Shown here: positions 1 to 5,306 of the stretch, piece after piece
Layout: every line of letters starts with the position of its first letter
Position numbering within the stretch: the stretch's first letter is position 1
Assembly: GCA_029858545.1 (NCBI GenBank)
Contig: JAOUFA010000268.1
Coordinates: 1-5,306 of the forward strand
Source: Betaproteobacteria bacterium
GTDB lineage: Bacteria; Pseudomonadota; Gammaproteobacteria; Burkholderiales; SG8-39
Direction: 5' to 3'
DNA length: 5,306 nucleotides
Made by a program: the position numbers and the translations under genes
Notes under the pieces: generated by a model
Told to the model about the DNA's origin: nothing
The model's input: the letters and a program-made list of their open reading frames with translations, nothing else
The model's database searches: none

Positions 1-1402
1 CGGCGAGTTCATCGACCGCCAGGTCGGCCAGATCGTCGCGCGTCCTGATCCCGCTTTCGACAAGCTTTGCCGCAAGCTGGGTATTCATGCCCTCGAGCTT
101 GAGCATCTCGGGATCCGTGCCCTCGACCTTTTCCTCATTCGCGATCGCTACCACGAGCAGTGCGTTGCGCGCACGATTGCGCAGCTCGTTGACCGTGTCC
201 TCGTCAAAGGATTCGATTTCGAGCATTTCGGTTATCGGTACGTAAGCAACTTCCTCGATGGTCGAGAAGCCTTCCTGGATCAGGATGTTCGCGACATCCT
301 CGTCCACGTCAAGCCGCTCCATGAAGAGTTCCTTGATGCGCCCCGTTTCCTCGCCCTGCTTCTTCGCCGACTCTTCCTCCGTCATCAGATTGATCTGCCA
401 ACCGGTGAGTTCCGAGGCAAGGCGCACGTTCTGGCCGCTGCGCCCGATGGCGATTGCGAGATTTTCCTCGTCGACCACGACATCCATGGCATGCTTTTCC
501 TCGTCAACGAGGATCGACGTGACCTCGGCCGGCGCAAGCGCACCGATCACGAACTGCGCCGGGTCGGCGGACCAGAGAACGATGTCGACACGCTCGCCCG
601 CCAGTTCCTGGGTGACCGCTTGCACGCGCGAACCGCGCATTCCGACGCAGGTACCAATCGGGTCGATGCGTTTGTCGTTGGTGTGCACACCGATCTTGGC
701 ACGCACCCCGGGGTCGCGCGCCGCCGACTTGATCTCGAGCAATCCTTCCTCGATCTCTGGCACTTCCAGTTCGAACAGCTTCATGATGAATTGCGGCGCG
801 GTGCGCGAAAGGATCAGTTGCGGACCGCGCGCCTGCCGGTCGATCTTCATCACCCAGGCACGTACTCGGTCCCCGACGCGCAGGTTTTCCTTTGGGATCA
901 TCTGATCGCGCGGCAGCACCGATTCCAGACGCCCGGATTCAACGATTGCGCTACCACGCTCCATGCGCTTGATGGTCCCGGTCACCAGCGCCTCATCGCG
1001 CGCCAGAAAATCGTTAAGGATCTGATCGCGCTCGGCCTCGCGAATGCGCTGCAGGATCACCTGTTTGGCGGTCTGCGCACCGATCCGACCGAAGTCCACC
1101 GCTTCGATTGGCTCCTCGAGAAATTCCTCGACCTGTGCATCGGGCTTGCGCTTTTGCGCCTCGGTCAGCTTGATCTGGCGCTCGGGAAACTCGATGTCAT
1201 CGTCGACCACCACCTGCCAGCGGCGAAACGACTCGTAGTTACCCGTCACCCGATCGATGCTTACGCGCACATCGATATCGTCCGAATACTTCTTCTTGGT
1301 CGCAGAGGCCAATGCAAACTCCAGCGCGCCGAAAACCACGTCCTTGTTGACGTTCTTTTCGCGTGCGAGCGCATCCGCCGCCAGCAGCATCTCTCGACTC
1401 AT
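1..1402 (-). CDS. nusA: Transcription termination/antitermination protein NusA (C-terminus cut off by window edge)
   Basis: NusA binds RNA polymerase and nascent RNA, and modulates pausing, intrinsic and Rho-dependent termination, and antitermination. 467 residues are visible. The N-terminal RNAP-binding domain (about 1-125) includes ATKKKY at 34-39 and TAKQVI at 111-116. An S1 domain follows (about 135-200). KH1 has GMRG at 254-257 and KH2 has GRSG at 320-323 followed by QNVRLAS. Acidic repeat AR1 (about 362-425) contains DEDIA and EEGFSTIEEVAYVP. AR2 begins near 433 and is cut at the window edge. E. coli NusA has 495 residues, so about 30 are missing. The ATG start is supported by GGAG eight bases upstream and by an ATGA overlap with the rimP stop, which implies translational coupling. 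AR repeats of this kind are typical of proteobacterial NusA. The family call is very secure. Confidence 0.98.
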   Translation of the reverse strand, partial: MSREMLLAADALAREKNVNKDVVFGALEFALASATKKKYSDDIDVRVSIDRVTGNYESFRRWQVVVDDDIEFPERQIKLTEAQKRKPDAQVEEFLEEPIEAVDFGRIGAQTAKQVILQRIREAERDQILNDFLARDEALVTGTIKRMERGSAIVESGRLESVLPRDQMIPKENLRVGDRVRAWVMKIDRQARGPQLILSRTAPQFIMKLFELEVPEIEEGLLEIKSAARDPGVRAKIGVHTNDKRIDPIGTCVGMRGSRVQAVTQELAGERVDIVLWSADPAQFVIGALAPAEVTSILVDEEKHAMDVVVDEENLAIAIGRSGQNVRLASELTGWQINLMTEEESAKKQGEETGRIKELFMERLDVDEDVANILIQEGFSTIEEVAYVPITEMLEIESFDEDTVNELRNRARNALLVVAIANEEKVEGTDPEMLKLEGMNTQLAAKLVESGIRTRDDLADLAVDELA

Positions 1403-1851
1403 TTCGTTCTCTCCGACCGCGTCAACTCGGGCACCAAACGTGCCCGATCCATTCCGTCCAAGGCCAATTCGACCGCCTGTCCATCGACTTCCAGTCTTGC
1501 CGTTCCCGCTACCACGCCACGCAGCACTCCGACATATCGCCGGCGTCCGCTCGGGTCCGCCACACGCATGCGCACATCGACCTTCTGTCCTGCAAAACGC
1601 TCGAAATCCGCCTCACGCCGCAGCGGTCGGTCGAGCCCCGGCGAGGACACCTCCAGGCGGTCATAGTCGACCCCCTCCACCGCGAACACCCGCGATAACT
1701 GCCGGCTCACCTCGGCGCAGTCATCCACCGTGATGCCACCCGGCTTGTCGATGAAGATGCGAAGCAGCCGCCCATGGTTCGATGGCACAACATCGACCGC
1801 TTCGTACCCCATCCCCGCCACCGTAGACCCGACAATATCGGCCAACAACAC
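1399..1851 (-). CDS. rimP: Ribosome maturation factor RimP
   Basis: RimP is a cytoplasmic factor needed for maturation of the 30S ribosomal subunit. The protein is 150 residues with the chosen GTG start, which matches the usual family length. The N-terminal domain carries RIFIDKPGGITVDDCAEVSR (31-50) and the highly conserved LEVSSPGLDRPL (66-77). A C-terminal Sm-like domain follows (about 80-143) and ends in the typical ARLVPE. The frame stays open upstream to a TTG at 1935, but that extension runs straight through a terminator hairpin and looks unlike the family, so I chose GTG at 1851. TTG codons at 1848 and 1845 are also possible starts. The upstream GGGG is only a weak ribosome binding site. 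With this start the protein begins right at its first helix, a few residues shorter at the N-terminus than many homologues. The stop overlaps the nusA ATG as ATGA. Confidence 0.95.
   Translation of the reverse strand: MLLADIVGSTVAGMGYEAVDVVPSNHGRLLRIFIDKPGGITVDDCAEVSRQLSRVFAVEGVDYDRLEVSSPGLDRPLRREADFERFAGQKVDVRMRVADPSGRRRYVGVLRGVVAGTARLEVDGQAVELALDGMDRARLVPELTRSERTK
1411..1414 (-). promoter_or_regulatory. Ribosome binding site of nusA
   Basis: GGAG on the minus strand, followed by an 8-base spacer and then the nusA ATG (1402-1400). It lies inside the last codons of rimP. It is the clearest Shine-Dalgarno sequence in the window and fixes the nusA start. Confidence 0.75.
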
Positions 1852-1883
1852 GCAATAAAACCCCAGGAATCGATTGCAGAAAC

Positions 1884-1904
1884 AAAAAATGGGCCGAAGC
1901 CCAT
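1884..1904 (-). terminator. Rho-independent terminator between rluB and rimP
   Basis: Read on the minus strand, a 6-bp perfect stem (1904-1899 with 1894-1889, ATGGGC/GCCCAT) is closed by a TTCG tetraloop on a C-G pair, an unusually stable loop. A run of six T residues (1889-1884) follows at once. The stem can extend by two G-U wobble pairs (1906-1905 with 1888-1887). No T run follows on the plus strand, so it acts only in the minus direction. It lies about 85 bases after the rluB stop and probably ends the trpS-scpA-scpB-rluB transcript. Because it is only about 30 bases before rimP, it may also act as an attenuator for rimP-nusA. Confidence 0.85.
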
Positions 1905-1914
1905 CCACTCTTTC

Positions 1915-1927
1915 CGGCGATCCGCCG
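1915..1927 (-). other. Small leader hairpin upstream of the rluB-rimP terminator
   Basis: On the minus strand CGGCG (1927-1923), loop GAT, CGCCG (1919-1915) form a perfect 5-bp GC stem with a three-base loop. It lies eight bases upstream of the extended terminator stem and has no T run of its own. It may be a transcript-end structure or part of a rimP leader. At this length it could also be chance in GC-rich DNA. Confidence 0.4.
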
Positions 1928-1944
1928 ATCTTCAAACTCCTGCG

Positions 1945-1973
1945 ACTTTAACAGATTATTGCTTTGGACACAA
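1945..1973 (-). promoter_or_regulatory. Possible sigma-70 promoter for rimP-nusA
   Basis: On the minus strand there is TTGTGT (1973-1968, a weak -35 with only TTG matching consensus). A 17-base spacer follows, then TAAAGT (1950-1945, four of six matches to TATAAT). The -10 is preceded by TG plus one base, the extended -10 arrangement. This stretch is also clearly more AT-rich than the surrounding genes. Transcription would begin near 1938, upstream of the terminator, giving a leader of roughly 85-90 bases before the rimP GTG. This is prediction by eye only, and the -35 match is poor. Confidence 0.35.
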
Positions 1974-1988
1974 CGAATTGCCCGCGAT

Positions 1989-2750
1989 TTAGCGCTTGCC
2001 CGGGCCGCCTCCTTCCAGCAAATGATCGATCTGCCTGGGCGGCAGTTCGACCCAGTGCCCTGCCGCCAAATCCTCCGGCAGGTTGATCGAACCGAAGCGC
2101 ACGCGCATCAGGCGGCTGACCTGCAAGCCCACCGCCTCAAACACGCGGCGCACTTCGCGATAGCGGCCCTCCATCAGGACTACCCGATACCAGCGATTCG
2201 CCGCATCGCCGCGTTCGGTATGCAAGGCCTCGAGCCGCTCGAAGCGGGCTTGCTTGCCGTCCAGATCCACGCCGCTCAACATGCTTCGCCGCACACTGTC
2301 CTCGACCTTGCCCAGTACCCGGACGCGGTACTCGCGCTCGAATCCGTAGCGTGGGTGCATCAACTGATTGGCCAGGTCGCCGTTGTCGGTGAACAGCAAG
2401 AGACCCGAGGTTGTAAGGTCGAGCCTGCCGATCGCAATCCATTTCGCCCCGCGCAAGCGGGGCAGGCGCGTGAAGACGCTCGGCCGACCCTCCGGGTCGC
2501 TCATGCTCACGATCTCGCCCACCGGTTTGTGGTACATCAGCACCCGGGGTGCAGAGCGGGACTCCCTGGGGAGTTCAACCGTCCGACCATCGAGGGTCAC
2601 CTTGTCGCCGGGGCCGGCCCGGTCGCCCAGCTGAGCGACACGCCCGCCCACGGCAAGGCGCCCCGCCGCGATCCAATCCTCGATCTCGCGGCGCGAGCCG
2701 AGGCCCGCCGCGGCAAGCAGCTTTTGCAGTCTGACAGGGCCACTCGCCAC
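1989..2750 (-). CDS. rluB: 23S rRNA pseudouridine synthase, RluB type (start uncertain)
   Basis: This RsuA/RluB-family enzyme isomerises uridine to pseudouridine in 23S rRNA; in E. coli RluB the site is U2605. An S4 RNA-binding domain comes first (about 6-66, RLQKLLAAAGLGSRREIEDW), followed by the catalytic domain. It contains DPEGRPSVFTRLPRLRGAKW, the catalytic motif GRLDLTTSGLLLFT with nucleophile Asp111, and EGRYREVRRVFEAVG (194-208). The close match to E. coli RluB favours RluB over RluE, RluF or RsuA. I chose GTG at 2750 because it puts the catalytic Asp at 111, against 110 in E. coli, and begins next to the S4 domain; a weak AGG lies upstream. In-frame GTG codons at 2783 (264 residues) and 2870 (293 residues, overlapping scpB by 59 bases) would add a Pro/Arg/Ala-rich leader. 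The gene ends just before the terminator at 1884-1904, so it is probably last in its operon. Confidence 0.93.
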   Translation of the reverse strand: MASGPVRLQKLLAAAGLGSRREIEDWIAAGRLAVGGRVAQLGDRAGPGDKVTLDGRTVELPRESRSAPRVLMYHKPVGEIVSMSDPEGRPSVFTRLPRLRGAKWIAIGRLDLTTSGLLLFTDNGDLANQLMHPRYGFEREYRVRVLGKVEDSVRRSMLSGVDLDGKQARFERLEALHTERGDAANRWYRVVLMEGRYREVRRVFEAVGLQVSRLMRVRFGSINLPEDLAAGHWVELPPRQIDHLLEGGGPGKR

Positions 2751-2811
2751 CTCGCGCCTGGCGCTTGGCGCGCGAGCGGGCACAGCAGCCGAACGCAGTT
2801 CCCTGCGCTCG

Positions 2812-3438
2812 CTAGCCGGCGGCCGCGGCCGGGACGATGGGGGCTGCGGGGGCGGCGCCGTCTTCTTCACGGGCAGCCGGATCAGCGATTTGCGGGGTGG
2901 CGATTTCAAGTTGTAGTGTCTTGGCGATTTCTTCCAGTGGCGGAAGTTCCTGCAGCGTACGCAGGCCGAGATCGTCCAGGAACTTCCTCGTGGTGGCATA
3001 GATGGCGGGACGGCCGGGGGTTTCGCGGTGTCCGACGGTGTCGATCCAGCCGCGATTCTCGAGCGCCTGGAGGATTTGGGTGGAAACCGCGACCCCGCGA
3101 ATGTCCTCAATATCCCCGCGCGTCACCGGTTGACGGTAGGCAACGATCGCAAGCGTCTCCATGACCGCGCGCGAATAACGCGGCGGCTTCTCCGGACTGA
3201 GCCGATCGACATAGCGCTGGAACTCGGGCCGGGTCTGGAAGCGCCAGCCGCTTGCCAGATTCACCAGTTCCACGGCACGATCGCCCCAATCCTCGCGCAA
3301 TTCGCCGAGCAGACGACGCAAGGTATCGGGACCGATTTCCGCGTCGAACAGACGCTTGAGATCGTTGAGAGACAACGGCTCCGGGGCGGCGAGCAGCGCC
3401 GCTTCCAGGATGCGCTTGGCTTCAGTGGGATTCGGCAT
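2812..3438 (-). CDS. scpB: Segregation and condensation protein ScpB
   Basis: ScpB is the dimeric winged-helix (kite) subunit that binds the kleisin ScpA in the SMC-ScpAB condensin complex, which compacts and segregates the chromosome. The protein has 208 residues, close to the family norm. The first winged-helix domain (about 5-78) includes LASGWRFQTRPEF (61-73). The second (about 88-160) carries YSRAVMETLAIVAYRQPVTR (88-107), GDIEDIRGV and GRPAIYATTRKFLDDLGL (142-159). The last 25 or so residues are Ala/Pro-rich low complexity, a common unstructured tail. The ATG at 3438 overlaps the scpA end by 17 bases and has no obvious Shine-Dalgarno, so translation is probably coupled to scpA. The stop is TAG, and rluB follows in another frame. 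Confidence 0.96.
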   Translation of the reverse strand: MPNPTEAKRILEAALLAAPEPLSLNDLKRLFDAEIGPDTLRRLLGELREDWGDRAVELVNLASGWRFQTRPEFQRYVDRLSPEKPPRYSRAVMETLAIVAYRQPVTRGDIEDIRGVAVSTQILQALENRGWIDTVGHRETPGRPAIYATTRKFLDDLGLRTLQELPPLEEIAKTLQLEIATPQIADPAAREEDGAAPAAPIVPAAAAG

Positions 3439-4234
3439 CGGCTAATTTCACGTAGATCGCGGCGAAACATTCCGCCTGGGTAATCTCGATAAGCAACTCG
3501 CGCGCCAGTTCCAGCACCGCGAGGAGGTTGACGATCAGCACCGCCGCTCCGCGCGATGGATCGAAGAGCTCGGTGAACTCCATCACGCGGTTCTCGCGCA
3601 GACGGCGCAGGATCTGACTCATGTGCTCGCGCACCGACAGCTCCTCGCGCCGGACACGATGGTGCGCGCCTAGGCGCGCGCGGTGCAGAAGACTTCGCCA
3701 GGCCGCAGCAAGATCCTGTGCATCCACCTCGGGGAGACGCTCGGACGCAGCACGCTCCACCCACACCGCGACCGCTACCACATCGCGCCCTACCTGGGGC
3801 AATTCGTCGAGTTGCTGCGCCGCCTGCTTCATCTTTTCATATTCGAGCAGGCGACGCACCAACTCTGCGCGCGGATCCTCTTCCTCGGCGGCGGGCGACG
3901 GCCGCCGCGGCAGCAGCATGCGTGACTTGATCTCCATCAGCATCGCGGCCATGACTAGGTACTCCGCGGCGAGCTCCAGGTTCTTGGTGTGCATCACTTC
4001 GATGTACGTGATGTACTGCCGCGTAAGCGGTGCCATCGGGATATCCAGCACATCGAGGTTCTGTTTGCGGATTAGGTACAACAGCAAATCGAGCGGTCCT
4101 TCGAACGCATCGAGTATGATTTCAAGTGCATCGGGCGGAATGTAGAGATCCCGCGGAAAATCGACGAGCAGCTCGCCATAGAGCTTGGCATGCTGCCCGA
4201 CCTGCGTAGCCAGAGGCACGGTGGCGGCAGTCAT
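3422..4234 (-). CDS. scpA: Segregation and condensation protein ScpA (kleisin)
   Basis: ScpA is the kleisin that bridges the two heads of an SMC dimer and recruits ScpB, acting in chromosome condensation and segregation. The protein has 270 residues. After an N-terminal extension of about 42 residues with the proteobacterial DLYIPPDALE (29-38) comes the family signature FEGPLDLLLYLIRKQNLDVLD (44-64), part of the SMC-neck-binding helical domain. AAEYLVMAAMLMEIKSRMLLP (89-109) follows. The middle part (about 113-200) is charged and variable and is the expected ScpB-binding linker. A C-terminal winged helix (about 200-265) contains VNLLAVLELARE and would bind the SMC head. The ATG shares bases with the trpS stop (ATGA), and only a distant GGGG lies upstream, so expression probably depends on translation of trpS. 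No smc gene is in the window; the partner must be elsewhere. Confidence 0.97.
   Translation of the reverse strand: MTAATVPLATQVGQHAKLYGELLVDFPRDLYIPPDALEIILDAFEGPLDLLLYLIRKQNLDVLDIPMAPLTRQYITYIEVMHTKNLELAAEYLVMAAMLMEIKSRMLLPRRPSPAAEEEDPRAELVRRLLEYEKMKQAAQQLDELPQVGRDVVAVAVWVERAASERLPEVDAQDLAAAWRSLLHRARLGAHHRVRREELSVREHMSQILRRLRENRVMEFTELFDPSRGAAVLIVNLLAVLELARELLIEITQAECFAAIYVKLADAESH
3664..3679. repeat. 16-bp perfect palindrome inside scpA
   Basis: GCGCGCCTAGGCGCGC equals its own reverse complement. It lies in the part of scpA encoding residues near 186-190 (RARLGA), in the variable linker. It contains CTAG, a rare tetranucleotide in many proteobacteria. No function is evident, and alternating GC codons could produce it by chance. 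Confidence 0.5.
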
Positions 4235-5306
4235 GAGTAGGTCAACCCCATCGATTCACGCACATCACGCATCGTCTCGCCAGCGAGCTTCCTCGCCTTG
4301 TCGCAACCGTCGGCAATGATGTTGCGCACCAGGCTCGGATCATCAATATAGACCTGTGCGCGCTCGCGCATCGGCGCAAGCTCGGTCTGGATCGCCTCGA
4401 TCAGGGGTTGCTTGCATTCCAGACAGCCGATCGCGGCCGAGGTACAGCTGTTGCGCACCCAGTCGCGGCGCGTCTGGTCCGAATACACCTGGTGCAGCGG
4501 CCATACCGGGCATTTGTCCGGGTCACCGGGATCGTTGCGCTTCACGCGCGAGGGATCGGTCGGCATGGTGCGCAGTTTCTTCGCCACCGCTTCGGGGTCC
4601 TCGCGCAATGCAATCGTATTGCCGTAGGACTTGGACATCTTCTGTCCATCCAGCCCGGGCATGCGCGATGCCTCGGTCAGCAGAGCGCCCGGCTCGACGA
4701 GAATCTTCCGGCCGCCGCCCTCCAGCCAGCCGTACAGGCGTTCGCGATCGCCGCGTGGAAGGTTCTGTTGTTCGCCGAGCAATGCCTGCGCCCGGGACAA
4801 CGCCTCGGCATCGCCCTGTTCAAGGAATTTGCCGCGCAAATCGGCGATCAGGCGCGCCTTCTTGCTTCCCATCTTCTTCACCGCGGCCTTGGCTTTTTCC
4901 TCGAAACCGGGTTCGCGACCATAGAGATGGTTGAAGCGACGCGCCACCTCGCGCGTGAACTCGATATGAGGAACCTGATCCTCACCGACCGGGACGTGCT
5001 TTGCGCGATAGATGAGAATGTCCGCCGACTGCAGCAGCGGATAGCCCAGAAATCCGTAGGTCGAAAGATCCTTGTCGCTGAGTTTCTCCTGCTGATCCTT
5101 GTAGGTCGGCACCCGTTCCAGCCAGCTTACCGGCGTCATCATCGACAGCAGCAGATGCAGCTCCGCATGTTCGGGCACGTGCGACTGGATGAAGATCGTG
5201 GCTTGGGTCGGATCGACTCCCGAAGCGAGCCAGTCGATCACCATGTCCCAGGCGCTCTTCTCCACCTGACCGGGGTTCTCGTATTCGGTGGTCAGCGCGT
5301 GCCAGT
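4231..5306 (-). CDS. trpS: Tryptophanyl-tRNA synthetase, long form with Cys motif (N-terminus cut off by window edge)
   Basis: TrpRS is a class I synthetase that joins tryptophan to tRNA-Trp using ATP. 357 complete residues are visible, starting at WHALTTEY. The HIGH signature and true start lie beyond the right edge. Visible class I features are ATIFIQSHVPEHAEL, TYGFLGYPLLQSADILIY, VPVGEDQVPHIEFTREVARR and the KMSKS loop (222-226 of the visible part, 4627-4641). Between GEDQ and KMSKS there are about 60-70 more residues than in the 334-residue E. coli enzyme, including a charged helical stretch, so this is the longer TrpRS form found in many bacteria. After KMSKS, four cysteines (visible residues 265, 287, 294, 297) have the spacing C-X21-C-X6-C-X2-C, close to the [4Fe-4S] motif known from Thermotoga TrpRS. 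The gene ends in ATGA shared with scpA. The GTG at 5265 is not the start, because conserved sequence continues upstream of it to the window edge. Confidence 0.97.
   Translation of the reverse strand, partial: WHALTTEYENPGQVEKSAWDMVIDWLASGVDPTQATIFIQSHVPEHAELHLLLSMMTPVSWLERVPTYKDQQEKLSDKDLSTYGFLGYPLLQSADILIYRAKHVPVGEDQVPHIEFTREVARRFNHLYGREPGFEEKAKAAVKKMGSKKARLIADLRGKFLEQGDAEALSRAQALLGEQQNLPRGDRERLYGWLEGGGRKILVEPGALLTEASRMPGLDGQKMSKSYGNTIALREDPEAVAKKLRTMPTDPSRVKRNDPGDPDKCPVWPLHQVYSDQTRRDWVRNSCTSAAIGCLECKQPLIEAIQTELAPMRERAQVYIDDPSLVRNIIADGCDKARKLAGETMRDVRESMGLTYS

Noticed and set aside
258..905. Plus-strand open frame rich in Ser, Thr and Arg
   Set aside because: It is antisense to nusA. Its composition is typical of the non-coding strand and it has no family signature.
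491..1666. Long plus-strand open frame (391 codons)
   Set aside because: It is antisense to nusA and the end of rimP, both unmistakable family members. The translation has no recognisable domain. Long antisense frames are expected in GC-rich coding DNA.
1852..1988. A tRNA gene in the gap before rimP, as metY occurs in E. coli
   Set aside because: No cloverleaf, T-loop GGTTCRA-type sequence or CCA end is visible in the 137 bases. The gap holds only the promoter-like sequence, the small hairpin and the terminator.
1989..3110. rluB extended to the ATG at 3110 (373 residues)
   Set aside because: It would overlap scpB by about 300 bases, and the added residues look like an out-of-frame reading of scpB. 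RluB similarity begins only near the S4 domain.
1959..3164. Long plus-strand open frame (401 codons)
   Set aside because: It lies opposite rluB and part of scpB, has low-complexity composition with no family features, and is explained as an antisense shadow.
4356..4934. Plus-strand open frame rich in Arg, Ser and Pro
   Set aside because: It is antisense to conserved trpS sequence that includes the KMSKS loop and the cysteine motif.
4231..5265. trpS starting at the GTG at 5265
   Set aside because: Upstream in the same frame, WHALTTEY and EN continue to the window edge as in other TrpRS proteins, and the HIGH signature is still missing. The true start is outside the window.
1..5306. CRISPR array, insertion sequence, phage or defence genes
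   Set aside because: I saw no direct repeat arrays, terminal inverted repeats, transposase or integrase motifs. Nearly all bases belong to housekeeping genes.

Overview
All recognisable genes lie on the minus strand, read from the right edge to the left. The order is trpS (start cut off by the window edge), scpA, scpB, rluB, then rimP and nusA (end cut off by the window edge). GC content is high. The NusA has tandem acidic repeats (AR1 and at least part of AR2), and the RluB and ScpA sequences resemble proteobacterial, especially gammaproteobacterial, proteins. I infer a GC-rich gammaproteobacterium, loosely of the Xanthomonadales/Chromatiales kind. I cannot name a genus from the sequence.

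Right half (about 2750-5306). trpS, scpA, scpB and rluB form a compact unit. The trpS stop and scpA start share bases (ATGA). scpA and scpB overlap by 17 bases. rluB either follows scpB after about 60 bases or overlaps its end, because its start is uncertain. Together they encode tryptophan charging, the kleisin and winged-helix subunits of the SMC-ScpAB chromosome condensation complex, and a 23S rRNA pseudouridine synthase. A rho-independent terminator (1884-1904) about 85 bases after the rluB stop probably closes this unit.

Left half (1-1851). rimP (30S maturation) and nusA (transcription elongation, termination and antitermination) overlap by ATGA. This is the start of the conserved rimP-nusA-infB cluster; infB would lie beyond the left edge. 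The 137-base gap between rluB and rimP holds a possible extended -10 promoter, a small hairpin and the terminator. Only about 30 bases lie between the terminator and the rimP start, so transcripts feeding rimP-nusA probably have to read through it. That suggests an attenuated or NusA-sensitive leader.

I see no mobile element, CRISPR array, tRNA, rRNA or unknown gene. This is a housekeeping region and I found no new biological system. The points most worth a second look are the four-cysteine, probable iron-sulfur motif in the long-form TrpRS and the terminator inside the rimP-nusA leader.
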